Shown here piece after piece: positions 50,012 to 62,400 of a stretch of 64,000 bases of DNA; positions within the stretch are counted from its first letter, which is position 1; each line of letters begins with the position of its first letter. The translations under genes were made by a program, and so were the position numbers. The DNA lies in assembly GCF_019578655.1 (NCBI RefSeq), contig NC_063259.1, forward strand, positions 9,722,001 through 9,786,000, read 5' to 3'. A model generated the notes under the pieces. It saw only the letters and a program-made list of their open reading frames with translations. It was not told the DNA's origin and ran no database searches. Origin of the DNA: Ricinus communis. Its lineage: Eukaryota; Streptophyta; Magnoliopsida; Malpighiales; Euphorbiaceae.

Positions 50012-52043
50012 CCCTTTACGGGGTTGTTTTTTCACATACACTAGTACACCCCTCTCCTTGGGTTGTTTTCTAATAATTACAAATATATCCCTCTTGCGGG
50101 GTTGTTTTCTCATATTAAAAGATATACCACTTTTCAAGGTTGTTTCTTCATACTCCCAAATATTCCCCTCTCACGGGGTTGTTTTCTCATACTCACAAAT
50201 ATACCTCACTTATGGGGTCGTTTTTTCATTTTCATAAATGTACCACTTTTACAGGGTTGTTTTCTCATACTCATAAATGTACCCCACTTACGGGGTTGTT
50301 CTCTTATATTCACAAACTATACCCCTTTTACAGGATTGTTTTCTCATACTCATAAATATGCCCCTCTTACGGGGTTATTTTCTCATATTAGAAAATATAC
50401 CACTTTTACAGGGTTATTTTATTATTACTCATAAATATATCCCTCTTATGGGGTGATTTTCCCATATTCATAAATATACCCCTTTTACGGGGTTGCTTTC
50501 TCATACTAACAAATATACCCCTCATTACGGGGGTTTTTTTTCTAGTACTCAGAAATATATCTTTTCTTTTGGCTTCGTTTGTCAAACTCAAAAATATACC
50601 CTTATTACGGGGTTATTTTCTATAATATACAAATATGCCCCTCTTATGAGTTTGTTTTCTCATATTGAAAAATATACAACTTTTACGAGCTTGTTTTCTC
50701 ATACTCACAGATGTACCCGACTCTCGAGTTTGTTTTCTCATACTAAAAAATATACTCCTTTTACGCGGTTGTTTTCTCATATTCACAAACATACCCCTAT
50801 TGTGAGGTTGTTTTCTAATATTTATAAATGTAACCCTCTTATGGGGTTGTTTTCTCATACTCATAAATGTACCTCACTTACGGGACTGTTTTCTTATATT
50901 GACAAACATACCTCTTTTATGGGGTTGTTTTGTCATACTCACAAATAAACCCCGGTTATGTGGTTGTTTTCTAATATCCACAAATACACCCCTCTAACGG
51001 GGTTGTTTTTGCATATTAACAATGATACCCCTTTTACGAGGTTGTTTTCTCATACCAATCAATATACCCCCATTTTCTCGTATTCATAAATTTACTCCAT
51101 TTACGGGGTTATTTTCTCATATTCATAAACATTCCCCTTTTATGGGATTTTTTTCTCACACTCATAAATAAACCCCTCTCTCGGGGTTATTTTCTAATAT
51201 TTATAAATATATCCCTCTTACGGGATTGTTTTCTCATATTAAAAGATATACACCTTTTCGTGGTTGTTTTCTACACCATAAATGATACCCCACTTACTAT
51301 GGGTTATTTTCTTATATTCACAAATATACTCCTTTTACGTGGTTGTTTTCTCATACTCACAATATACCCCTATTATGGGGTTGTTTCCTAATATTTATAA
51401 ATATACCCCTCTTACGGGATTGCTTTTCCAAATTAACAAATATATACCTTTTACTAGGTTGTTTTCTCATACTTATAAATGTAACCCACTTACGAGGTTG
51501 TTTTCTTATTTTGACAAATATAACCATCTTACGGGGTTGGTTTGTCATACTCATAAATATACCCTTATTACGGGGTTGTTTTATGATATTGTCAAATATA
51601 CCCCTCTAACGGGGTTATTATCGTATATTAACAAAGATACCCCTTTTACAGGGTTGTTTTCTTATTCTCATCGATGTACCCCCCTTAAGGGAATGTCTTT
51701 TCGTATTCATAAATATACCCAATTTACAAGGTTATTTTCTCATACTCATAAATAGACCCCACTTAAGGGGTTGTTTTCTCATATTCATAAATATACCCCT
51801 TTTACGGGGTTGTCTTCTCACACTCACAGATAAAGCACTCTCCCGTGGTTGTTTTTTATAATTTAAAAATACATGCTTCTTATGATATACCCCTATTACG
51901 AAGTTGTTTCTAATATTTATGAATATAAACCTCTTACGAGGTTGTTTTCTCATATTCTACACCCAAGGAATGGTTTTCTCATACTAAAAAATATAGACCT
52001 CTTTATGTGATTGTTTTCTCATATTCATAATTATACCCTTTAC

Positions 52044-52543
52044 NNNNNNNNNNNNNNNNNNNNNNNNNNNNNNNNNNNNNNNNNNNNNNNNNNNNNNNNN
52101 NNNNNNNNNNNNNNNNNNNNNNNNNNNNNNNNNNNNNNNNNNNNNNNNNNNNNNNNNNNNNNNNNNNNNNNNNNNNNNNNNNNNNNNNNNNNNNNNNNNN
52201 NNNNNNNNNNNNNNNNNNNNNNNNNNNNNNNNNNNNNNNNNNNNNNNNNNNNNNNNNNNNNNNNNNNNNNNNNNNNNNNNNNNNNNNNNNNNNNNNNNNN
52301 NNNNNNNNNNNNNNNNNNNNNNNNNNNNNNNNNNNNNNNNNNNNNNNNNNNNNNNNNNNNNNNNNNNNNNNNNNNNNNNNNNNNNNNNNNNNNNNNNNNN
52401 NNNNNNNNNNNNNNNNNNNNNNNNNNNNNNNNNNNNNNNNNNNNNNNNNNNNNNNNNNNNNNNNNNNNNNNNNNNNNNNNNNNNNNNNNNNNNNNNNNNN
52501 NNNNNNNNNNNNNNNNNNNNNNNNNNNNNNNNNNNNNNNNNNN
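52044..52543. other. Assembly gap, 500 N
   Basis: Exactly 500 N, so almost certainly a placeholder of unknown true length. Left of it the satellite is B type and right of it A/C type, so adjacency of the two is a scaffolding statement. Confidence 0.99.
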
Positions 52544-55500
52544 TTGTTTTCAATTCATAAATATACCACGTTTCTGAGTTATTTTCTTATATTGATTAAT
52601 ATACTAGTTTTACGGGGTCATTTTCTCATATTAAATTATTAGCACTATTATGGGCTAGTTTTCTCAAATTCATAAATATACACGTTTTACAGTTATTTTC
52701 TTATATCGACAAATATACTCCTTTTATGTGGTTGTTTTCTCATATTATAAAATTAACACATTTAAGGGGTTGTTTTCTCATACTCACAATTATACCAAAA
52801 TTACGGGTTTATTTTCTCTTATTGATAAACCTTCCTGTATACGTTTTACGAGGTTATTTTCTTATATCAATAAATATACCCCATTTACTGGGTTGTTTTC
52901 TCAAATTCATAAATAATACGAGGTTATTTTCTTATATTGATAAATATGCCACTTTTGCGGAGTCATTTTCTCATATTAAATTATTAGCACTATTATGGGA
53001 TTGTTTTCTCAAATTCATAAATATACACGTTTTACGGAGTTATTTTCTTATATTGATAAATATACCAGTTTACGGGGTCGTTTTCTCATATTAAATTATA
53101 AGCACTATTATTGGATTGTTTTCTCAAATTCATAAATATACACATTTTAAGGGGTTATTTCCTTATTTCGACAAATATACCCCTTTTACGGGGTTGTTTT
53201 CTCATATTGTAAAATTAACCCATTTAAGGGGTTGTTATCTCATATTCATAAATATACCTAAATTACGGGGTTACTTTCGCTATTGATAAACCTTCCCGTA
53301 TTACGGAGTTTTTCTCATATTAAAAAATTTACCCCTTCTACGTGGCTGTTTTCTCACACGCGCAATTATAGTTTTACGGGTTTTTTCTCAGATTCATAAA
53401 TGTACACGTTTTACGGGGTTATTATCTTATATTGACAAATATACAACTTTTACGAGATCGTATTCTCATATTAAATTATTAGCACTATTATGGGGATGTT
53501 TTCACAAATTTATAAATTTACACGTTTTACGAGATTATTTTCTTATATCGACAAATATACCCCATTTATGAAGTTGTTTTCGCAAATTCATAATTATACA
53601 CGTTTTACGTGGTTATTTTCTTATATTGATAAATATACCACTTTTACGAGGTCATTTTCTCATACTAAATTATTAGCACTATTATGGGGTTGTTTTCTCA
53701 AATTCATAAATATACATGTTTTACGGGGTCATTTTCTCATTTTAAATTAGCACTATTATGGAGTTGTCTTCTCAAATTCATAAATATAAATGTTTTACAT
53801 GGTTATTTCCTTATATTGATAAATATATCAGTTTTACGGGTCGTTTTCTCATATTAAATTATTAGCACTATTATGGAGCTGTTTCCTCAAATTCATAAAT
53901 ATACAAGTTTTACGGGATTATTTTCTTATTTTGACAAATATACCCCATTTACGTGGTTTTTCAAATTCATAAATATACACATTTTACGAGGTTATTTTCT
54001 TATATTGATAAATATACTAGTTTTACGGGGTCATTTTCTCATATTAAATTATTAGCACTATTGTGGGGTTGTTTTCTCAAATTCATAAATATACACATTT
54101 TATGGGGTTATTTTCTTATTTCGATAAATATACCCCTTTTACAGGGTTGTTTTCTCATATTATAAAATTAACCAATTTAAACGGTTGTTTTCTCATACTT
54201 ACAAATATACCAAAATTATGAGCTTATTTTCTCCGATTGATAAATATTCCTGTTCTACGGGGTCGTTTTTTTCTCATATCAAAAAATTTCCCCCTTCTAA
54301 GAGGCTGTTTTCTCAGACTCGCAATTACACTAGTTTCACGGGTTTGTTTTCTCAAATTTATAAATATACACGTTTTACGGGTTATTTTCTTATATTGACA
54401 AATATACCACTTTTACGAGGTCATTTTCTCATATTATGTTATTAGCAATACTATGGGGTTGGTTTCTCAAATTCATAACTATACACATTTTACGAGGTTA
54501 TTTTCTTACATTGACAAATATACACCATTTACAGGGTTGTTTTCTCAAATTCATAAGCATACACATTTTACGAGGTTATTTTCTTATATTGACAAATATA
54601 CCCCTTTTACGGGGTTATTTTCTCCAATTGATAAATATTCCCGCATTACATGGTTGTTTTCCCATATTAAAAATTTTACCCCTTTACGAGGCTATTTTCT
54701 CAGACTCACAATTACACTAGTTTTACGGGTATTTTTTCTCAGATTCATAAATATATACGTTTTATAGGGTTATTTTCTTATATTGACAAATATACCACTT
54801 TTTCGAGGTCATATTCTCATATTAAGTTATTAGCACTACTATGGGGTTGTTTTTTTAAATTTATAAATATACACGTTATGAGGTTATTTTCTTATGTCGA
54901 CAAATATACTCCATTCTGGGGTTGTTTTCTCAAATTGATAAATATACATGTTTTAGAAGGTTATTTTCTTATATTGATAAATGTACCATTTTTACAGGAT
55001 CGTTTTCTAGTATTAAATTATTAGCACTATTATGGGGTTGTTTTCTCAAATTCATAAATATACACATTCTACGGGGTTATTTTCTTATATTGATAAATAT
55101 ACCCCTTTTACGGAGTTGTTTTCTCATCTTATAAAATTAACCCATTTAAGGGGTTGTTTTCTCATACAAACAAATATAGCAAACTTAAGGTGTTAGTTTC
55201 TCCGATTTGTAAATATTCTCGTATTACGGGGTTGTTTTCTCATATTAGAAAACTTACCCCTTCTATGAGACTTTTTTCTCAGACTCGCAATAATACTAGT
55301 TTTACGTGTTTTTTTCTTAGATTCATTAATATACCCATTTTACGGGGTTATTTTTTTATATCGACAAATATACCACTTATATGATGTCGTATTCTCATAT
55401 TAAGTTATTAGGACTATTATAGGGTTATTTTCTCAAATTCTTAAATATACACGTTTTACGAGGTTATTTTCTTATATCGACAAATATACCCCATTAACGG

Positions 55501-56231
55501 GGTTGTCTTCTCAAATTCATAAATATACATGTTTTACGAAGTTATTTTCTTATATTGATAAATATACTATTTTTACGGGGTTGTTATCTCATATTAAATT
55601 ATTAGCACTATTATGGGGTTGTTTTCTCAAATTAAAAAATATGCACATTTTATGGGATTATTTTCGTATATCGACAAATATACCACTTTTAAGGGGTTGT
55701 TTTCATATATTATAAAATTAAACCATTTAAGGGGTTGTTTTCTCATACTTACAAATATACCAAAATTACGGGGTTATTTTCTTCGATTGATGAATATCCC
55801 TGTATTCGGGGTTGTTTTATCATATTAAGAAATTTACCCGTTCTACGAGGCTATTTTCTCAGTCTCGCAATTACACTACTTTTACGGGGTTATTTTCTCA
55901 AATTCATAAATATACACGTTTTACGGGATTTTTTTATATTGATAAATATACCATTTTTACTTGGTCGTTTTCTCATATTAAATTATTAGCACTATTATGG
56001 GATTGTTCTCTCAAATTCCTAAATATGCACGTTCTACGGGGTTATTTTCTTATATCGACAAATATACCCCTTTGACAGGGTTGTTTTCTCCTATTATAAA
56101 ATTAACCGATTTAATTGGTTGTTTTCTCATACTCACTAATATAACAAAATTACGGGGTTATTTTCTTGTATCGACAAATTTACCCCTTGTACGGGGTCAT
56201 TTTCTCTTATTAAAATATTAGAACTATAATG

Positions 56232-56236
56232 TTGTT
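56232..56236. other. Left target site duplication (TTGTT) of solo LTR
   Basis: TTGTT precedes the TGTAACACCC end and is repeated at 56841-56845. Excision of the insert plus one copy restores a normal GTTGTTTTCTC monomer. Confidence 0.85.
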
Positions 56237-56840
56237 TGTAACACCCGGAATTTTTTTTTTATATATTTAATAATGAGTTTTTTATTTAAGTTAATTTTAG
56301 CTTTATTTTTATTGGGTTTAATTTGAAATGATTTAATGAAAAATTTAATATTAATCAAATAAATGAGTTATTTTCTATACCCAATTAGTTTAAAATTTTA
56401 AGAAATTATTCAAGTAAATTATTTGAGAAATGATTATATTTTGGTTATTCAAAATTTTTCCAAATGCATATTTATATAAGTAAAATTATATATTGGAAAA
56501 TTATGGTAGAATTGTAAAGGATGTGTTTAAAAAAGAATTTTGGGAAAATTGATTATTTAATTTAATTGTGTGTTAGGACTAAATTGGTAAATCTTAGATT
56601 CTCCGCAGTAGTAATTAGTAGATGTATCAGTTGTAAATTTTCTGAGTTTCAGGTCTCGCCTAGTTTTACAGTGAAGCCAAGTAATTTTGTAAAGTGTAAC
56701 TATTAAGATAAATTGTGGCTTTAATAATATTAATTTGAGATAAAGTTGTTTAAATCGGTGAGTGTCAAATACCACGGGTTTGGGTGGCCTTAAGCACCCA
56801 TTCCTAATAGGTCCGCAGACCCCGCAGGTAAGTCGTGACA
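56237..56840 (+). mobile_element. Probable solo LTR, 604 bp, TTGTT target duplication
   Basis: Begins TGTAACACCCGGAATTT and ends AAGTCGTGACA. Termini are TG...CA with a nearly matching inverted pair (TGTAAC/GTGACA) and flanking 5-bp duplications. The left two thirds are very A/T-rich. The right end is more GC-rich (CAGACCCCGCAGG). No gag-pol, PBS or second LTR is present, so this is best explained by recombination between two LTRs of a once complete element. The TGTAACACCC start suggests a Ty3/gypsy LTR. It is unrelated to the 2.3-kb Tekay-like LTR except for the first bases. Orientation is assigned from the TGTAACACCC end and is tentative. Confidence 0.78.
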
Positions 56841-56845
56841 TTGTT
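56841..56845. other. Right target site duplication (TTGTT) of solo LTR
   Basis: Matches 56232-56236. Satellite resumes with GTTTTCTCAAATTC. Confidence 0.85.
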
Positions 56846-59440
56846 GTTTTCTCAAATTCATAAATATACACATTTTACGAGGTTATTTTCTTATTTCGAC
56901 ATACCCCTTTTAAGGGGTTGTTTTCTTATATTATAAAATTAACCCATTTAAGGGGTTGTTTTCTTATACTCACAAATATACCAACTTTACGTTGTTATTT
57001 TCACCTGAATGATAAATATCCCCATATTACGGGTTGTTTTCTCATATTAAAAAATTTACCCCTTCTACGAGTCTTTTTCCTCAGACTCGCAATTACACTA
57101 GTTATACGAGTTTTTTTCCGAGATTTATAAATATACACGTTTTACGGAGTTATTTTCTTATATTGACAAATATACCACTTTTACGAGGTCGTATTCTCGT
57201 ATTAAGTTATTAGCACTATTATGGTGTTGTTTTCTCAAATTCATAAATATACAAGTTTTACGAGCTTATTTTCTTATATAGATAAATTTACCACTTTTAC
57301 GGGGTCGTTTTCTCATATTAAATTATTAGCACTATTATGGGATTGTTTTCTCAAATTCATAAATATACATGTTTTACGAGGTTATTTTCTTATATCGACA
57401 AATACACCCCTTTTACGGGGTCATTTTCTCATATTAAATTATTTGCACTATTATGGGGTTGTTTTCTCAAATTCATAAATATACACGTTTTACGGGGTTA
57501 TTTTCTTATTTCGACAATATACCCCTTTTACGGGGTTGTTTTCTCATATTATAAAGTTCACCCATTTAAGTGGATGTTTTCTTATACTCACAAATATACC
57601 AAGTTTACGGGGTTATTTTCTCCGATTGATAAATATCCCCGTATTTACGGGTTTATTTTCTCATATTAAAAAATTTACTCACTTCTACGAGGCTTTTTTC
57701 TCAGACTCGCAATTACACTAGTAAATATACGTTTTTACTCAGATTCATAAATATACACGTTTTACGGGGTTAGTTTCTAATATTGACAAATATAACACTT
57801 TTACAAGGTCGTATTCACATATTAAGTTATTATGGAGTTGTTTTCTCAAATTTATAAATATAAACGTTTTACGAGGATATTTTCTTATATCAACAGATAA
57901 ACCCATTAACGGGGTTGTTTTTTCAAATTCATAAAAATACATATTTTACAAGGTTGTTTTCTTAAATTGATAAATATACCACTTTTACGGGTCGTTTTGT
58001 CATATTAATTTATTTGCACTATTTTGGGGCTGTTTTCTCAAATTCATAAATATACACGTTTTACGAAGTTATTTTCTTATATCGACAAATATACCCCATT
58101 TACGTGGTTGTTTTCTTAAATTCATAAATATACATGTTTTATAGGATTATTTTCTTATAATGGTAAATATACCAGTTTTACGTGGTCGTTTTCTCTTATT
58201 AAATTATTAGCACTATTATGGGGTTGGTTTCTCAAATTCATAAATATACACATTTTACATGGTTACTTTCGTATTTCGACAAATATACCCCTTTTTTACA
58301 GAGTTGTTTTCTCATATTGTAAAATTAACCCATTTAAGGGGTTATTTTTTGATACTCACAAATATACCAAAATTATGGGGTCATTTTCTCCGATTGGTAA
58401 ATATCCTCGTATTACGGGGTTGTTCTCTCAAATTAAAAAATTTACCCCTTCTATGAGGCTATTTTCTCAGACACGCAATTATACTATTTTTACGGTGTTG
58501 TTTTCCGAGATTCATAAATATACACGTTTTACGGGGTTATTTTCTTATATGGACAAATATACTACTTTTACAAGGACGTATTCTCATATTATGGTATTAG
58601 CACTATTATGGGGTTGTTTTCTCAAATTCATAAATATACACGTTACGAGGTTATTTTGTTATATGGATAAATATACCCCATTTACGGGGTTGTTTTCTCA
58701 AATTAATAAATATACACATTTTACGAGGTTATTTTCTTATATTGATAAATATACCACTATTACGGGGTCATTGTCTCATTAAATTATTAGCACTATTATG
58801 GGATTGTTTTCTCAAATTCATAAATATACACGTTTTACGGAGCTATTTTCGTATATCGATAAATATACCCCTTTCACGGGGTTATTTTCTCATATTATAA
58901 AATTAACCCATTTAAGGGGTTGTTTTCTCATACTCACAAATATACCAAAATTACGGGGTTATTTTCTTCAATTGATAAATATCCCCGTATTACAAGGTTC
59001 TTTTCTCATATTAAAAAATTTACCCCTTTACGAGGTCTATTTTCTCATACTCGCAATTACACTACTTTTACGGGGTTGTTTTCTTAGATTCATAGATATA
59101 CACATTTTACAGGGTCATTTTCTTATATTAAATTATTAGCACTATTTTGGGGTTATTTTCTCAAAATCATAAATATACACATTTTACGAGGTTATTTTCT
59201 TATATTAACAAATATATCCATTTACGAAATTGTTCTCTCAAATTCATAAATATACATATTTTTCTAGATTACTTTCATATATTGATAAATATACCACTTT
59301 TACCAAGTCATTTTCTAGTATTAGATTAGTAGCACTATTATGGGGTTGTTTTCACAAATTCATAAATATGCACGTTTTACGAGGTTATTTTCTTATGTTG
59401 ACAAATATACCTCATATATGGGGTTGTTTTCTCAAATTCA

Positions 59441-59458
59441 TATATATATATATATATA
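59441..59458. repeat. (TA)9 microsatellite
   Basis: A short TA expansion in the A/T half of one array C monomer, similar in position within the monomer to the (TA)15 at 49981. Confidence 0.95.
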
Positions 59459-62400
59459 CGTTTTACGAGGTTATTTTCATATATTGATAAATATACCACT
59501 TTTAGAGGGTCGTTTTCTAGTATTAAATATTAGCACTATTATAGGGTTATTTTCTCAAATTCATAAATATACACGTTTTACGGGGTTATTTTGTTATATC
59601 GACAAATATACCCCTTTTACGGGGTTGTTTTCTCATCTTATAAAATTAACCCATTTAAGGGGTTCTTTTCTCATACACACAAATATCCTCGTATTACGGG
59701 GTTGTTTTCTCATATTAAAAAACTTACCCTTTCTACGAGGCTTTTTTCTCAGACTCGCAATAACACTAGTTTTATGGGTATTTTTTCTTAGATTCATAAA
59801 TATACCCGTTTTACGAGGTTATTTTCTTATATTGACAAATAAACTACTTTTACGAGGTCGTATTCTCATATTAAGTTATTAGGACTATTATAAGGTTGTT
59901 TTCTCAAATTCAAAAATATACACGCTTTACTGGGTTATTTTCGTATATCGACAAATATACCCCTTTTGACGGGGTTGTTTTCTCATATTATAAAATTAAT
60001 CAATTTAATTGGTTGTTTTCTCATACTCACAAATATACCAAAATTCCAGGGTTATTTTCTCCGATTGATGAATATTCCCGTATTACGGGGTTGTTTTGCC
60101 ATGTTAAGAAATTTACCCATTCTACGAGGCTATTTTCTCAGTCTCGCAATTACACTACTTTACGGGGTTGTTTTCTAGGATTCATAAATATACACGTTTT
60201 ACGGGGTTATTTATTTATATTGACAAATATAGCACTTTTACTGGGTCATTTCTCATATTAAGTTATTAGCAATATTATGGTGTTGTTTTATCAAATTCAT
60301 AAATATACACGTTTTACGAACTTATTTTCTTATATAGATAAATATACCACTTTTATAGGGTCGTTTTCTCATACTAAATTAGTAGCACTATTATGGGGTT
60401 ATTTTCTCAAATTCATAAATAAACACGTTTTACGGTTATTTTCTTAAATCAAATATACCCCTTTTACAGGGTCATTTTCTCATATTAAATTATTAGCACT
60501 ATTATGGGGTTGTTTTCTCAAATTCATAAATATACATGTTTTACAGGGTTATTTTCTTATTTTAACAAATATACCCTTTTACGGGGTTGTTTTCTTATAT
60601 TATAAAATTAACCCATTTAAGGGGTTGTTTTCTCAAACTCACAAATATACCAAGTTTACGGGGTTATTTTCTCCGATTGATAAATATCTCCGTATTACGG
60701 GGTTATTTTCTCATATTAAAAAATTTACTTCTACGAGGCTTTTTTCTCAGACTAGCAATTACACTAGTTTTAGGGGTTCTTTTCTCAGATTCATAAATAT
60801 ACACGTTTTACGGGGTTATTTTCTTATACTGAAAAATACCACTTTTACGTGGTCGTATTCTCATATTAAGTTATTATGGGGTTGTTTTCTCAAATTCATA
60901 AACGTTTTACGAGGTTATTTTCTTATATCAACAAATATAGCCCATTAAAGGGGTTATTTTTTTAAATTCATAAAAATACTTGTTTTATGAGATTGTTTTC
61001 GTAAATTGATAAATATACCACTTTTACGGGGTCGTTTTGTCATATTAAATTATTAGCACTATTTTGGGGTTGTTCTCCCAAATTCATAAATATACACGTT
61101 TTACGATATTCTTTTCGAATATCGACAAATATACCCCTTTTAGGGGTCGTTTCTCATATAATAAAATTAAACCATTTACGGGGTTGTTTTCTTATATTAA
61201 AAAATTTACCCCTTCTACGCAGCTGTGTTCTCATATTCGCAATTGCAATAGCTTTACTGGTTTTTTCTCAAATTCATAAATATACACGTTTTGTAGGGTT
61301 ATTCTCTTATATCGACAAATATACCCTTTTTACGGGGTCATTTTCTCATATTAAATTATTAGCACTATTATGGGGTTGTTTTCTCAAATTTATAAATATA
61401 CACATTTTACGGGGTTATTTCTTATTTCGACCAATATACCCCTTTTACGAGGTTGTTTTCTCATATTATAAAATTAACCCATTTAAGGGGTTGTTTTCTC
61501 ATACTCACAAATATACTAGATTTACGGGGTTATTTTCTCCGATTGATAAATATCCCTGTATTACGTGATTATTTTCACATATTAAAAAATTTACCCCTTC
61601 TATGAGGCTTTTTTACCAGACTCGCAATTACACTAGTTTTACGGGTTCTTTTTCTTAGATCTTAAATATACATGTTTCACGGTGTTATTTTCTTAAATTG
61701 ATAAATATACCACTTTTAAGGGGTTGTTTTCTCATATTAAATTATTAGCACTATTATGGGGTTGTTTTCTCAAATTCATAAATATACATGTTTTACGGGA
61801 TTATTTTCGTATATCGACAAATATACCCCTTTTACGGGGTTGTTTTCTCATATAATAAAATTAAACCATTTAAGGGGTTGTTTTCTCATACTCACAAATA
61901 TACCAAAATTACGGGGTTATTTTCTCCGATTGATAAATATCCCCATATTACAGGGTTGGTTTCTCAAATTTAAAAATTTACCCCATCTGCGAGGCTGTTT
62001 TCTCAAACTCGCAATTACATTAGTTTTACTGATTTTTTTTCTCATATTCATAAATATACACGTTTTACGGAGTTATTTTACAAATATACCACTTTTACGA
62101 GGTCGTATTCTCATTTTAAGTTATTATGGGGTTGTTTTCTCAAATTCATAAATATAAACGTTTTACAAGGTTAATTTCTTATATCAACAAATATACCCCA
62201 TTAACGGGGTTGTTTTCTCAAATTTATAAATGTACATGTTTTACGAGGTTATTTTCTTAAATTGATAAATATACGACTTTTACACGGTTGTTTTCTCATA
62301 TTAAATTATTAGCACTATTATGTGGTTGTTTTCTCAAATTCATAAATATACATATTTTACGGGGTTATTTTCGTATATCGATAAATATACCACTATTACG

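Larger units (their letters stand above)
40452..52043 (+). repeat. Satellite array B, second block, plus orientation
   Basis: The same monomer family and orientation as 13204-31001, interrupted only by the Tekay-like insertion. It is about 11.6 kb, roughly 300 monomers by length. The first 1.05 kb duplicates 27310-28550. A strong 467-bp higher-order repeat lies at 45600-47480. The longest open frame in the window (462 codons, 44610-45998 plus) is here and is made only of satellite. The block ends at an assembly gap. Confidence 0.93.

Noticed and set aside
13204..52043. Dozens of open frames of 60-462 codons in the arrays
   Set aside because: All are translations of the 39-bp satellite, kept open by its 13-codon period, occur in several frames and both strands at once, and contain no domain.
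13204..52043. G-quadruplex potential of the GGGG runs
   Set aside because: There is only one G-run per ~39 bp, too far apart for an intramolecular quadruplex.
56237..56840. Fragment of the same family as the 2.3-kb LTR element
   Set aside because: Only the first bases (TGTAAC) agree; the rest does not match either 2.3-kb LTR, and it has its own target duplications.
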